From Aphrocallistes beatrix (taxonomy: Eukaryota; Porifera; Hexactinellida; Sceptrulophora; Aphrocallistidae): a stretch of DNA of 64,000 bases. The stretch lies in NCBI GenBank assembly GCA_963281255.1, contig OY725502.1, forward strand, positions 3,224,001 through 3,288,000, read 5' to 3'. The first letter of the stretch is position 1, and each line of letters opens with the position of its first letter. The notes under the pieces were generated by a model. The model was given only the letters and a program-made list of their open reading frames with translations. It did not search any database and was not told where the DNA came from. A program made the position numbers and the translations under genes. Shown here one piece after another: positions 55,240 to 64,000 of the stretch.

Positions 55240-55500
55240 CCTAACTAGAACATATTATCTCGATCTCACAGTTCAAGCTGTACGATTTGGATTTTAGCGA
55301 ATACATAAAAACATGGAATACTACTTCAAGATGTGCCAGTGCCAACGTAGTGGACAATTTAGAATATGCAGTACAGGTATGTGGATTTCAAACAGGACTT
55401 TTATTGAATTTATCATTACTTACGCTCGGAATAGTGTCGATTGCACCAAACTATTCTAATTCCTCTTTAGCTGATTCATAGTTTGAATCCGAACTTTTCA
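55240..55500 (-). pseudogene. Zinc-finger pseudogene lacking all fingers
   Basis: The minus strand reads [13 protein letters not shown], a stop, then AIDTIPS, the family N-terminus. It then runs into sequence matching the family's 3' flank (55.24-55.36 kb against 61.03-61.14 kb). The finger region has been deleted. Confidence 0.8.
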
Positions 55501-55734
55501 GTTTTTTCTGTGCCAAAAATCCCGATTTGTACTGTTATCTGTTACGAAAAAGTTTGTTTCGGATTAGACGTCTATGATATATGTATCGTTTGAAACATGC
55601 ACTTTTCGGACGTCTCTCGATTTTTCGGCATGTTTTTACACATTAGCAAATGTTTGGTTCTATCTATTTATTGTTAAATCATTCTTGAAGCATAGATATC
55701 GTTAATAATAGATAATCCTTACTATTAAAATTCG

Positions 55735-55739
<5 letters not shown>

Positions 55740-55786
<47 letters not shown>
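55740..55786. repeat. (TA)n microsatellite
   Basis: About 45 bp of pure AT repeat, next to a TCCTTACTATTAAAATTCGA end of the Helitron-like family at about 55715. Similar runs lie at 8573-8597, 9978-10010 and 57291-57318. Confidence 0.9.
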
Positions 55787-55788
<2 letters not shown>

Positions 55789-55791
55789 TAC

Positions 55792-55979
55792 CAAGGGATT
55801 ATCTAGGAGCGCGAGACGCTCCTATAGACGTATGATTTTAAGCCCGAAAGTGTTTAGGAGCGTGAAAATTTAGAATATCACCCAATTTACCTCATATTAT
55901 ATTATTTATCGATTTAGGCGTATGAAAATGTATGGGTTTGAGACTGGAGCGTATTTCCGTAGGGCTGTATAATACCCTG
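55792..55979. mobile_element. 190-bp MITE family, copy 4, inverted
   Basis: Starts CAAGGGATTATCTAGGAGCG and ends TATAATACCCTG. The flanks are AT repeats, so no TSD can be read. Confidence 0.75.
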
Positions 55980-55997
55980 TATGTATATATATATATA

Positions 55998-56487
55998 CAA
56001 GCGCGCTTCGCTTGCTTTCGCTGCGCGGCTGGCGGACACTTTGTGTCCGCTGGAGGCTTCTTTCGGTCGCCTGTGGTCACCATTGATTAATTATATGGGA
56101 GATAACATCTCTAAATACGTCTCTCCTACTATTATAATCGATATCGCACGAAAAAGCACCGAATTTGTCAATTTTAAAAACATTTTGATGTGTAATGATG
56201 ACGTCATCACAGAGTGATGAGTCATCACTTTTTGATGATAGTCGCATCATATGTTAGTATACATATTCTATTAAAATTTAAGCCTTCTATCTCCTATAAT
56301 GGCTGAGTTATGGTCGAATAAAAGTATTGCTTAACTTTTAAAAATGTGACAATGACGTCATAATTCCACGATGAGTCGACATTTTGCTCTGAGCTCAGAA
56401 CTTACTGGAGCCATAGCCAAAAGACTCCCACATGCCAAAAATTAGCTTTCTGTGCCCGGCAGTTTCTTCAATCAATTCGTTACAGAT
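55998..56487 (-). repeat. Helitron-like repeat, minus-strand copy without 5' end
   Basis: Begins with the GC hairpin end (CAAGCGCGCTTCGCTTGC) and runs to the AATCAATTCGTTACAG body end. Confidence 0.6.
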
Positions 56488-56516
56488 ATATATATAGATA
56501 TATAGATATATATATA

Positions 56517-57287
56517 CAAGCGCGCTTAGCTTGCTTGCGCTGCGCGGCTTGCGGACACTGCGTGTCCGCAGAGTCGCCCTGCGGGCGCCTGGAGTTACTC
56601 AAACTATTTTTGTAATTTGTTTACTTTATGTATTTATGTTATTGTAAACAAAAGTAAATAAATAATTTATCATATTGATCTGAAAATATGATATTCGAAA
56701 TCTACACCCCTAAAACCTTTTGTCAATCGTTGGAAGCTAGTTTCTAGCCTATTTTTGTAATTTGTTTACTTTATGTATCAATTGTGAACAAAAGTAAACA
56801 AATAATTTATCACATCGATCTGAAAATATGATATTCGAAATCTACACCCCTAAAAACCCCTTGTCAACCGTTGGAAGCTAGTTTCTAGCATAATTTTCAA
56901 AATTCGTCAAATCGTGTGAAAATATGTATATAAAGGTGTGAAAATATACAAATGACCTTTTTAACTGCCATACACTATAATATATAATTGGGACATTCAT
57001 AAAACTTATTGCTTTGAAGTATTAATTACAATTACTGCCTACAATATTGTCGTATAATGATTTCTATTGTGAGAGTGAAGCCGTACATAGTATTGTATAG
57101 AAAAGGTGTGAAAAATTTTTTTCCATTTTTTTGCAGAGGTGTGAAAATTTCCCTTAGATCTTAGAACTTAATCGTAGATTCATCATTTGACACCTACATG
57201 CCAATTTTCACATCTCTACGACTTACCAATTCTTCAATCAATTCGAACAAACAAACAAACAAACAAATCCTAGCATTTTAATATATA

Positions 57288-57290
<3 letters not shown>
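56517..57290 (-). repeat. Second Helitron-like subfamily, full length
   Basis: On the minus strand it starts TCTTATATATTAAAATGCTA and ends with the same GC hairpins and CGCGCTTG as the first subfamily, but its 5' end and body differ. A shared 3' end with unrelated 5' portions is known for non-autonomous Helitrons. Confidence 0.55.
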
Positions 57291-57324
<34 letters not shown>

Positions 57325-57356
57325 GAGTTTTAATAGTAAAGATATATATATATATA

Positions 57357-57748
57357 TGTAATGAATTGATTGAAGAAACTACCAGGCACAGAAAGCTGAT
57401 TTTTAGCATGTGAGGGTCTTTTGGCTATGGCTCCAGTTCAAACGAAAATGTCGAGCCATCATGGAATTATGACGTCATTGTTACCTTTTTAGAATTAGAA
57501 ATTTCAGTTTTTCGACCAAAATGGTGACTCATCCCTCTGTTATGACGTCATTTTACGCACCAAAAATTGACAAAATGACAAATTTAGTGATTTCTCTTGC
57601 GATATCGATTATAAGAGTATGACATACGTATTTAGAGATGTTCTCTCTCATATAATTAATCAATAGTGATCACAGGCGCCCTTTGGGCGCCTCCGGCGGA
57701 CACAAAGTGTCCGCCAGCCCCACAGCGCAAGCAAGCGAAGCGCGCTTG
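57357..57748 (+). repeat. Helitron-like repeat, plus-strand copy
   Basis: Body AATGAATTGATTGAAGAAAC to AGCGAAGCGCGCTTG, with hairpins GGCGGACACAAAGTGTCCGCC and GCGCCCTTTGGGCGC at 57680-57720. Confidence 0.6.
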
Positions 57749-58091
57749 TATTATTGAAATATGGTGATAACACAAATTCTTTAAGCATGTTCTCCAATAA
57801 ATCATATCTATTCCGTACTCTGTAACTGTCATTTAATACACCTTAGCTTAGCTTAAGAAAATGATTATTTCAGTACATATTACGTCACTTATTGAAGAGC
57901 CTAATGGCATCTCCCTTCAGGAGCTGCACCAAAAAGATCTAATTAAGTGATGATGATGAAATCGAATAAAATAATCCTAAATAAATTCAATAATAAATTA
58001 ATAGCTGCAATAAATCGTGATAAGTAATCTAAAACTAGAAAAATCATCTCGATCCCTTAAAATTAACAAGTTGGATTGCATATGATAATTC

Positions 58092-58790
58092 TCAAACTTC
58101 TGGATGCTTACTGATCAGCTGCACACTTTCCTTAGTAGAACAGTTATACAACAACTTCCCTCCAGAATGTTTACAACGACGATGTAGTGATAGACTTGAA
58201 GATTGAGTATATGACTTTGAGCAGGCAAGACATTTATACGGTCTCTCTCCAGTATGTGTACGATTATGTTTTGTTAGATTTGATAAATGAGAAAATGACT
58301 TTGAACAGATAAGGCATTCATACGGCTTCTCTCCAGTGTGTATATGATTATGTTCTATTAGATTTGATGCTTGAGAAAATGATTTCGAACAGGCAAGGCA
58401 TTTATACGGCTTCTCTCCAGTATGTGTTCGCTTATGTCTTGATAAGTGTGAAGATTGAGAAAATGATTTCGAACAGGCTAGGCATTTAAATGGTTTCTCT
58501 CCAGTATGTGTACGATTATGTTTTGTTAAGTCTGAAGTTTCAGAAAATGACTTAAAACAGGCTAAACATTTATATGGCTTCTCTCCTGTATGGATCATCA
58601 AGTGTCTTTTTAAATTTGAATATGTGATTGATTTTGAACAAACAGGACATTCAGTGAGTTTACCTTTTCTCGCATTTGGAAAATTGTCCATTACACTGAA
58701 ATATTCTAAATCCTCTTGAGCTGATTCATAGTTTGAATCGGATTCAGTCATCTGTTCAACTTCTGACCGCTTATTATATCCCTCAGTCAT
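58092..58790 (-). CDS. C2H2 zinc-finger protein, six fingers
   Basis: 232 aa, start MTEGYNKRSEVEQM, then the acidic module ([17 protein letters not shown]). Six C2H2 fingers with CSKSF patterns and TGEKPY linkers; the last (CLACSKSYTQSSSLSLHRRC) has one extra residue between its histidines. The C-terminus is longer than in paralogues (NCSTKESVQLISKHPEV). Leader motif ATATATCAGGATACC lies about 10-25 bp upstream of the ATG. Predicted nuclear DNA-binding protein. Confidence 0.9.
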   Translation of the reverse strand: MTEGYNKRSEVEQMTESDSNYESAQEDLEYFSVMDNFPNARKGKLTECPVCSKSITYSNLKRHLMIHTGEKPYKCLACFKSFSETSDLTKHNRTHTGEKPFKCLACSKSFSQSSHLSRHKRTHTGEKPYKCLACSKSFSQASNLIEHNHIHTGEKPYECLICSKSFSHLSNLTKHNRTHTGERPYKCLACSKSYTQSSSLSLHRRCKHSGGKLLYNCSTKESVQLISKHPEV

Positions 58791-59046
58791 TTATAGTGAT
58801 ATATATCAGGATACCGTTCGCAACTTACTGTCAACAATCCGAGAACTACTAAAAAGATAATTAATGAAGTATTATTTATTTAGAGGTAAACAGGTAAACT
58901 AAGAGCAGTTCTTGACACCCTAAACTCAACTAAAAAACAATAGTGGAGCAGGTTGTGGATTATAGATCCATGTGTATACTATTTGTTTGGACCTAAGATA
59001 TGTAGGCAATGAAGGAAGTTCCTAACAATTCTACCTAACTAGAATA

Positions 59047-59513
59047 TCCTTACTACGTACAAGTATTAAAACTCGATTAATGTGGATGTGCGTATGTGTG
59101 TATATATAACGAATTGATTGAAGAAACTGTCAGGAACAGAAATCTGATTTTCGGTATGTGGGAGTCTTTTGGCTATGGGTTAACTAATTTCTGACCACAA
59201 ACGACATGTCGACTCATCATGGATTATCAATTGAAAATTGACAAATTTTGTTATTTTGATATTGATTATAACAGTAAGAAGGACTTAAGACGTATTAGAG
59301 ATGTTTTCTACCTCATTATTGATCGATATGAGTCTATGCGCCCTTTGGACGCCTCTGGCAGACACGAAGTGTCCGTCAGCCGCACAGCGTAAACAAGCGA
59401 AGCGCGCTTCTACTTTAAAATTAATCAATGATGAGCCTACGCGCCCAAAAGGCGCCTCATGCAGACACAAAGTGTTTGCCGACCGCGCAGCACAAGGAAG
59501 CGAAGCTCGCTTG
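59047..59513 (+). repeat. Helitron-like repeat with duplicated 3' end
   Basis: Starts TCCTTACTACGTAC, shortened body, first 3' hairpin end at 59410, then a second 3' end (AGCGAAGCTCGCTTG) at 59513. Confidence 0.6.
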
Positions 59514-61236
59514 TATAATAAATATTCAGAATTAATTCGGTGCATAGCATAATAAAGGACATAGCCATGCGTTTGCCAGACAGTGTCGCATATCGGAGGT
59601 AATTTTATATAGGAAAAAATAATCGGAATTCACTTAATAGCAGTATTTCGGAGGTGCCAATTTGAGAGATTGCCGGACTGAAACGAAGTTACTGGAATCT
59701 CCTGCAGTTCGCGGGGGTTACGTTCTTGAGAATTGACGGGTGCGGAAAATCCGTGAACTGCGAGACTAAAGGTTAACGAAAATCCTTGGGTTAATATTCT
59801 AGTAGATTCATTAAGTAACCATCCATAATATCCTAAATGAAAGCGTTCGGACAAATAAAGCTACGGACGATAAAATTATGTTTAATACATGTATGTATGG
59901 ATTAGGAGAACGATGCCTTAGTTGATGATTATTATGATTAAGGATGCCGCACGCAAAAATCCTTCGATTTCACTAACAACATATGTTAAAAAGAGATATA
60001 TAAGATATTAAGCGTCTGCACGTAGTCGAATTGAGAGACAATCCAGACCGTTTTTTGATTCTCATGTTAGAGTCATGTACAATTTTTGAGATACTGCATC
60101 TCAAAACGGGTTTTCCCTTTTTCGCTAACACATCCAGATAGTAAACCCCTGCGCACTCGTTATAAGGTTTTGAACATATCATTGGAACAAATGCTCCAAA
60201 AATTGAATCGTAGATAGTTTGCCATTTTAAATACCGGAAAAGACCAGAAAGTAAAATAAAAATATCATAAAGATACCTAAGCTTGCCTCCATATTTATCA
60301 TGCAGTCGCTATTCAGACATCTCACAAATGATTAGGCATTTTAAATTTTTCGATGGGTCATCGTCCCTTGACCAGATATATGATGAACATTTAGTTGAAA
60401 GTTTCCTTCTCTCATTTGTCATTACAAAGTGATTAAATTTTAACCATCTGTATAATTGTATCATTATACACATACAGGGGCGGTCCCAGGGAGGGATCAT
60501 CCGGGGCTCAAAATAATTATTGAGGATTATCTAATTTTATAAGATGGTAAAATCTTGCGCTTCTGAAACTTTACTTTAAATCACTCAAACCAGAGATAAG
60601 TGGGAAAGGATGGGCGCTGAGCAGTTCTACTCGATTTTTTGAGAGTAGACATTCAACATTTTTGGTCATGCGCCAGAGGATGAAATAGGACACTACTGTC
60701 TCTGGGCGCAGTAGGAACACGTACTCATTCAGACGGTTGGCTTCGCTTATTGACCCCCGTTGAAGTAGAAAGCTTCACTTCGTATCGGAACGGATATAAC
60801 TCTCATGACAAGTGCTAGTCAACTCTTTTAATTGAAATACTCTGCTCGGGTTTATGATGGTTCATTTTTGGAATCAAGTGCAAAACCCTGAAATTCTTTC
60901 AGGGTTTGTAGAATTGAGGATAAACATTATTTAACTGTTTTAATAGAAAGGATGTTATGAACTGATTGGGAATTTCAAACTTTATTAATCACAATTGAAA
61001 CTAATACTGAAACGTAAATACTAAAATAGAACGAATCATCTCGATCTCTGTTCAAGCTGTACGAGTTGAATTGTAGCCAATACATAAAAACTTAGAATAC
61101 TCACAGGTGCACTTTAAGATGAGTCAGTGCCAACCTAGTGAACGAGTTATATTAATTAGTACATGCATACGGATTTCTTCCAATCTGAGTATAGGAGGTA
61201 CAGTTTAAGGTCTGATATGCTATAGAATAATTTTGA
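59514..61236. other. Intergenic with zinc-finger flank homology
   Basis: A CAGGGGCGGTCCCAGG hAT-like end is at about 60475, without a visible partner. From about 61020 the sequence matches the conserved 3' flank of the zinc-finger genes. No ORF is supported. Confidence 0.4.
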
Positions 61237-61892
61237 TCAGGTAGAAGTGTTATGTGACTTCTTTCCAGTATGTTTAGAATTATGTCGTGTTAAGTACGAA
61301 GAATGGCAAAAAGATTAGAACAGACAACACATGTATATGGCTTCCCTCTAGTATGTATACGAGTGTGCAGTGTTAGGCTTGAAACTTGGGGAAACGACTT
61401 GGAACATGTTAGGGATTTATATAGCTTCTCACCGGTGTGTATACGATTATGTCGCATTAAGCTAGTTGAGTGAGGGAACGATTTTGAACAGGTAACGCAT
61501 TTATATGGCTTCTCTCTAGTATGTGTACGTTTATGCTGTGTTAAGTTAGTAGAATCAGAAAAAGATTTTGAACAGATGGGGCATTTATATCGCTTCTCTC
61601 CAGTATGTGTACGACAATGTTTCGATAGATTTGAAGAATCAGAAAACGATTTTGAACAGGTAGTGCATTTATACGGCTTCTCTCCAGTATGGATGGTTAG
61701 GTGTCTTTTTAAATAGAAATATGTGATTGATTTTAAACAAACAGGACATTCAACGTGTTTTGCTTTTCTTGCATTCGAAATAGTGTCTATTGCACTTAAA
61801 TTTTCTAATTCCTCTTGAGCTGATTCATAGTTTGAATCGGAATCAGTCATCTGTTCAACTTCTAACTGCTTATGCTCCTCAATAGCCCACAA
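61237..61892 (-). pseudogene. C2H2 zinc-finger gene with truncated last finger
   Basis: The frame from 61892 to 61290 gives 200 codons: acidic module ([19 protein letters not shown]), then five finger units and the start of a sixth. The fifth has lost its first zinc Cys ([10 protein letters not shown]). The sixth stops after [13 protein letters not shown], but the next frame continues [17 protein letters not shown] to a family-like end at 61237, consistent with loss of one base. It may still be expressed as a shortened four- to five-finger protein. The leader differs from the other three intact genes but matches the 6.9 kb pseudogene. Confidence 0.8.
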
Positions 61893-62600
61893 TCAAAGAT
61901 AACCAAAGTAAGGATAATCTATTTATTATTATAAAAAATTTAATAAAATGAATTTGAGTTCGTTTGATAGTGAATCAAGTTTTTGAAGCAAAAAATATGG
62001 GACTATGACGTCACAACGAAATTTGTGTAATAAATTCTTTGTTTTCAACAATGTCACCACCGAAATTATATCAGTAAAGAGAACTATTTATAATCAAGGT
62101 GAACTTTGATAAATTTGGGCCTGTAAAGTCGCATACTAAAACGATTTTAAAATTCATTGTCAAGACTAGACAATGTCAAAAGGGTATCTAGATCCAGAAT
62201 CAGGCGGTCGCCACTTGGCACCATTTGGGTTTTTAAATATTCACCAATAAAACTTGGTTTCTGCTAAAAATCGTCGGTATATTGGGAGCCATGGTTTTCA
62301 TTTACAAACAGTTCGAATTAACTTCGAAAGATTCAAGTTTTATTGTGTTGATGTGCATGTACGTACTTGTTACCGGACTAATGAAGATATACTAATACGT
62401 ACTATAAGTCGTGGATAAATAGAAATCTAGTAAAGCATTAGTTAAGATGGAATAAGAAGTAGTTAATATGGAATAAGAAGTAATCTATACCTATTGCTAG
62501 GGAGTTCGCTAACTAAAGGTTAGGTAACAATCAAGTAGGCTATACTAATATCTGCAGCATATTAATGCAATGGTCATGATTACCATGCCAAACCACATGT
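61893..62600. other. Duplicated zinc-finger upstream flank
   Basis: About 61960-62040 matches 6745-6810 in inverse orientation and shows the empty target site of the 5 kb foldback. About 62188-62300 matches 34570-34700. Confidence 0.55.
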
Positions 62601-62629
62601 CGCATTGTCATAATTCAAATTAATTTTCA

Positions 62630-62880
62630 ATGTACTGTCATTAGTTCGAAAGGATTTTCGATGTACTGTCATTAGTTCAAATGGATTTTCAATGTACTGT
62701 CATTTGTTCGAATGGTGTTTCAATGTACTAACTGTTGTTAGTTCGAATGATATTTCAATGTATTGTCATTAGTACGAATGGACTGTCATTAGTTTGAATT
62801 TGGAGGTTGGCATTAGTTCTACGGGAGTTTTGGAGATTTGCCATTAGTCTTACTGGAGTTTTGGGAGTTGTATCAGTTCT
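62630..62880. repeat. 31-bp tandem array, single arm
   Basis: About eight units beginning GTCATTAGTTCGAATG or variants, most at 31-bp spacing, becoming irregular to the right (TGGCATTAGTTCTAC). No inverted partner and no TSD are seen. Confidence 0.8.
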
Positions 62881-63025
62881 AAATGTTCAATTCTTGACAT
62901 AAACTCATTTTTATCCTTCCTAAAATGCCATTCAACCACCCCAATGTATTAAGAACAATAATGAATGGATTTATTAATGATACTGACCAAAAATAATGCA
63001 CTAAGAGCATGAATATATGCATACG

Positions 63026-63380
63026 CAGAGTTGCACGCGGGCCGAAATTTGTAACCGCGGCCCGCACTAAATTATTCGGCCCGCAAGAAGCCCGCATAAA
63101 TATTTTTGGCTCACTTTGTTAGTTACTAACTATAGAGAGACACTTAGGGAATCCTTTTATGGGAGTGAGTTTCTGCAAACACAAATAAGTGGAAACTAAC
63201 AAAGTTCCATTTACGTAAGTATTACTTAATTGGTACCTCGTGACAATTAAAAACATCGTCTCGGTTGTCATCGCGGGGAGTCCTGCCAAGATTTCCGGCC
63301 CGCGGGCCGATAAGAAAAGTCGGCCCGCAGCTGGCGGGTAGGCCACGGGCCTGCGGGCCGGGTCGGCCCGCGTGCAACTG
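63026..63380. mobile_element. hAT-type MITE, 8-bp TSD
   Basis: Termini CAGAGTTGCACGCGGGCCG and CAGTTGCACGCGGGCCG (inverted); exact TSD TGCATACG (63018-63025, 63381-63388). GC-rich GGCCCGC repeats at both ends. A truncated relative sits in the SDR intron. Confidence 0.85.
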
Positions 63381-63509
63381 TGCATACGTATATGAATGCA
63401 TTAATAAGACTAACAAATAGATAATGGATTAAAGAGAAATAAAGCATGAAAGAAAACTGATAAAAGGGATCCATTTAAAATATAATTGATTAATTAGTGA
63501 ATATTTAAA

Positions 63510-63980
63510 TCTGCTCTGTATAGATGAGCGGCAAACAGGGCAAGATTGTCCCAGTTCAGATCGTAGTAATACCTACAATCTGTGCAGCTCGTCATTACCC
63601 ATGTCCTCGTATGAAATAACATAACAGACAGGCTACACAAGTATTTTCCATATTGACATAACTGTCTTCTTCTTCCTCATCAGAGTATTCAGTATCACTA
63701 TTTGCCGAATTATCTTGTTTTAATGTTGTCAATAGTGCAGCTTATTGCTAGAAGAAATTCTCATAGTGAATATACTCCTTCACTTCTGATATCTTTCCTT
63801 TTCCTCGCTCGAGTAATTTCTCTCCCCTGAAATAAACGTCCAATATCATTATCAACATCCTGAATAATCTCATGTAGTGTGGCTATAAAGACCATATTCT
63901 GGGATTACTTCTTATTGAGTCTTCATTATTGAGGAAAGGTTTGAACGATAGCTCTCTGCTGAATTATTTGTAGAGATTGT
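63510..63980 (-). pseudogene. Possible decayed RING-finger gene at window edge
   Basis: Minus-strand pieces in different frames read DTEYSDEEEEDSYVNMENTC, MTSCTDCRYYYDL and GQSCPVCRSSIQ, which resemble the middle and end of a C-terminal RING. A further open stretch (IQDVDNDIGRLFQGREIT) lies upstream. Frame breaks separate the parts; introns cannot be excluded. Confidence 0.3.
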
Positions 63981-64000
63981 AATATCAAAAGCTGAAGGTT

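Overview
This window looks like nuclear DNA of an animal. It is AT-rich and intron-poor at most loci, uses the standard genetic code, and is saturated with transposable elements (TEs). Two gene families have multiplied in it: NHL beta-propeller proteins (TRIM-NHL-like, mostly without RING or B-box) and C2H2 zinc-finger proteins. With a retinol-dehydrogenase-like SDR, a MATE transporter, an SFT2 pseudogene and many hAT, Tc1/mariner and pogo-type elements, this suggests an early-branching metazoan. A sponge, perhaps a glass sponge, is my best guess from family resemblance only; nothing in the sequence proves it.

Layout. 0.4-1 kb: mariner-type foldback element. 1.76-6.74 kb: a 5 kb foldback element (9-bp TSD) carrying a nested TTAA-flanked element, a Helitron-like repeat and a hAT-like foldback with 31-bp tandem arrays; it sits upstream of a dead zinc-finger gene at 6.87-7.3 kb. 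7.5-13.2 kb: nested repeats, an NHL pseudogene (11.5 kb) and a hAT element with a BED-finger remnant (12.35-13.15 kb). 13.3-14.3 kb: NHL gene. 15.2-15.8 kb: dead Tc1 transposase. 18.7-19.4 kb: MATE transporter C-terminal part. 20.2 kb: small LRR ORF. 20.8-26.4 kb: NHL pseudogene split by a young Ty3/gypsy LTR retrotransposon. 29.1-30.9 kb: NHL gene plus a dead tandem copy. 33.2 kb: 9-finger gene. 36.3-37.4 kb: coiled-coil NHL gene. 41.7-46.5 kb: two NHL genes, an SFT2 processed pseudogene and a deleted NHL duplicate. 47-48.9 kb: two-exon SDR gene. 51-52 kb and 58-62 kb: three more zinc-finger loci. 52.3-54.9 kb: at least four nested insertions.

How it fits together. There is no operon or pathway here. 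The intact genes are mostly single-exon members of two amplified families, each with decayed copies beside them. Zinc-finger loci were copied with flanking DNA and share an unusual acidic N-terminal module. Most of the remaining sequence is non-autonomous DNA transposons, whose target-site duplications (TSDs) can be read directly and give a clear insertion order.

The most unusual signals are: (1) tandem arrays of about 31 bp, in four separate loci, sharing a core (about TGKCAYWWGTYMGAA), two of them as inverted arms of 8-bp-TSD elements; (2) a foldback family with CATAGCC termini and three exact 7-bp TSDs; (3) a gypsy element whose primer site is an exact 14-nt complement of its own LTR, suggesting self-priming.
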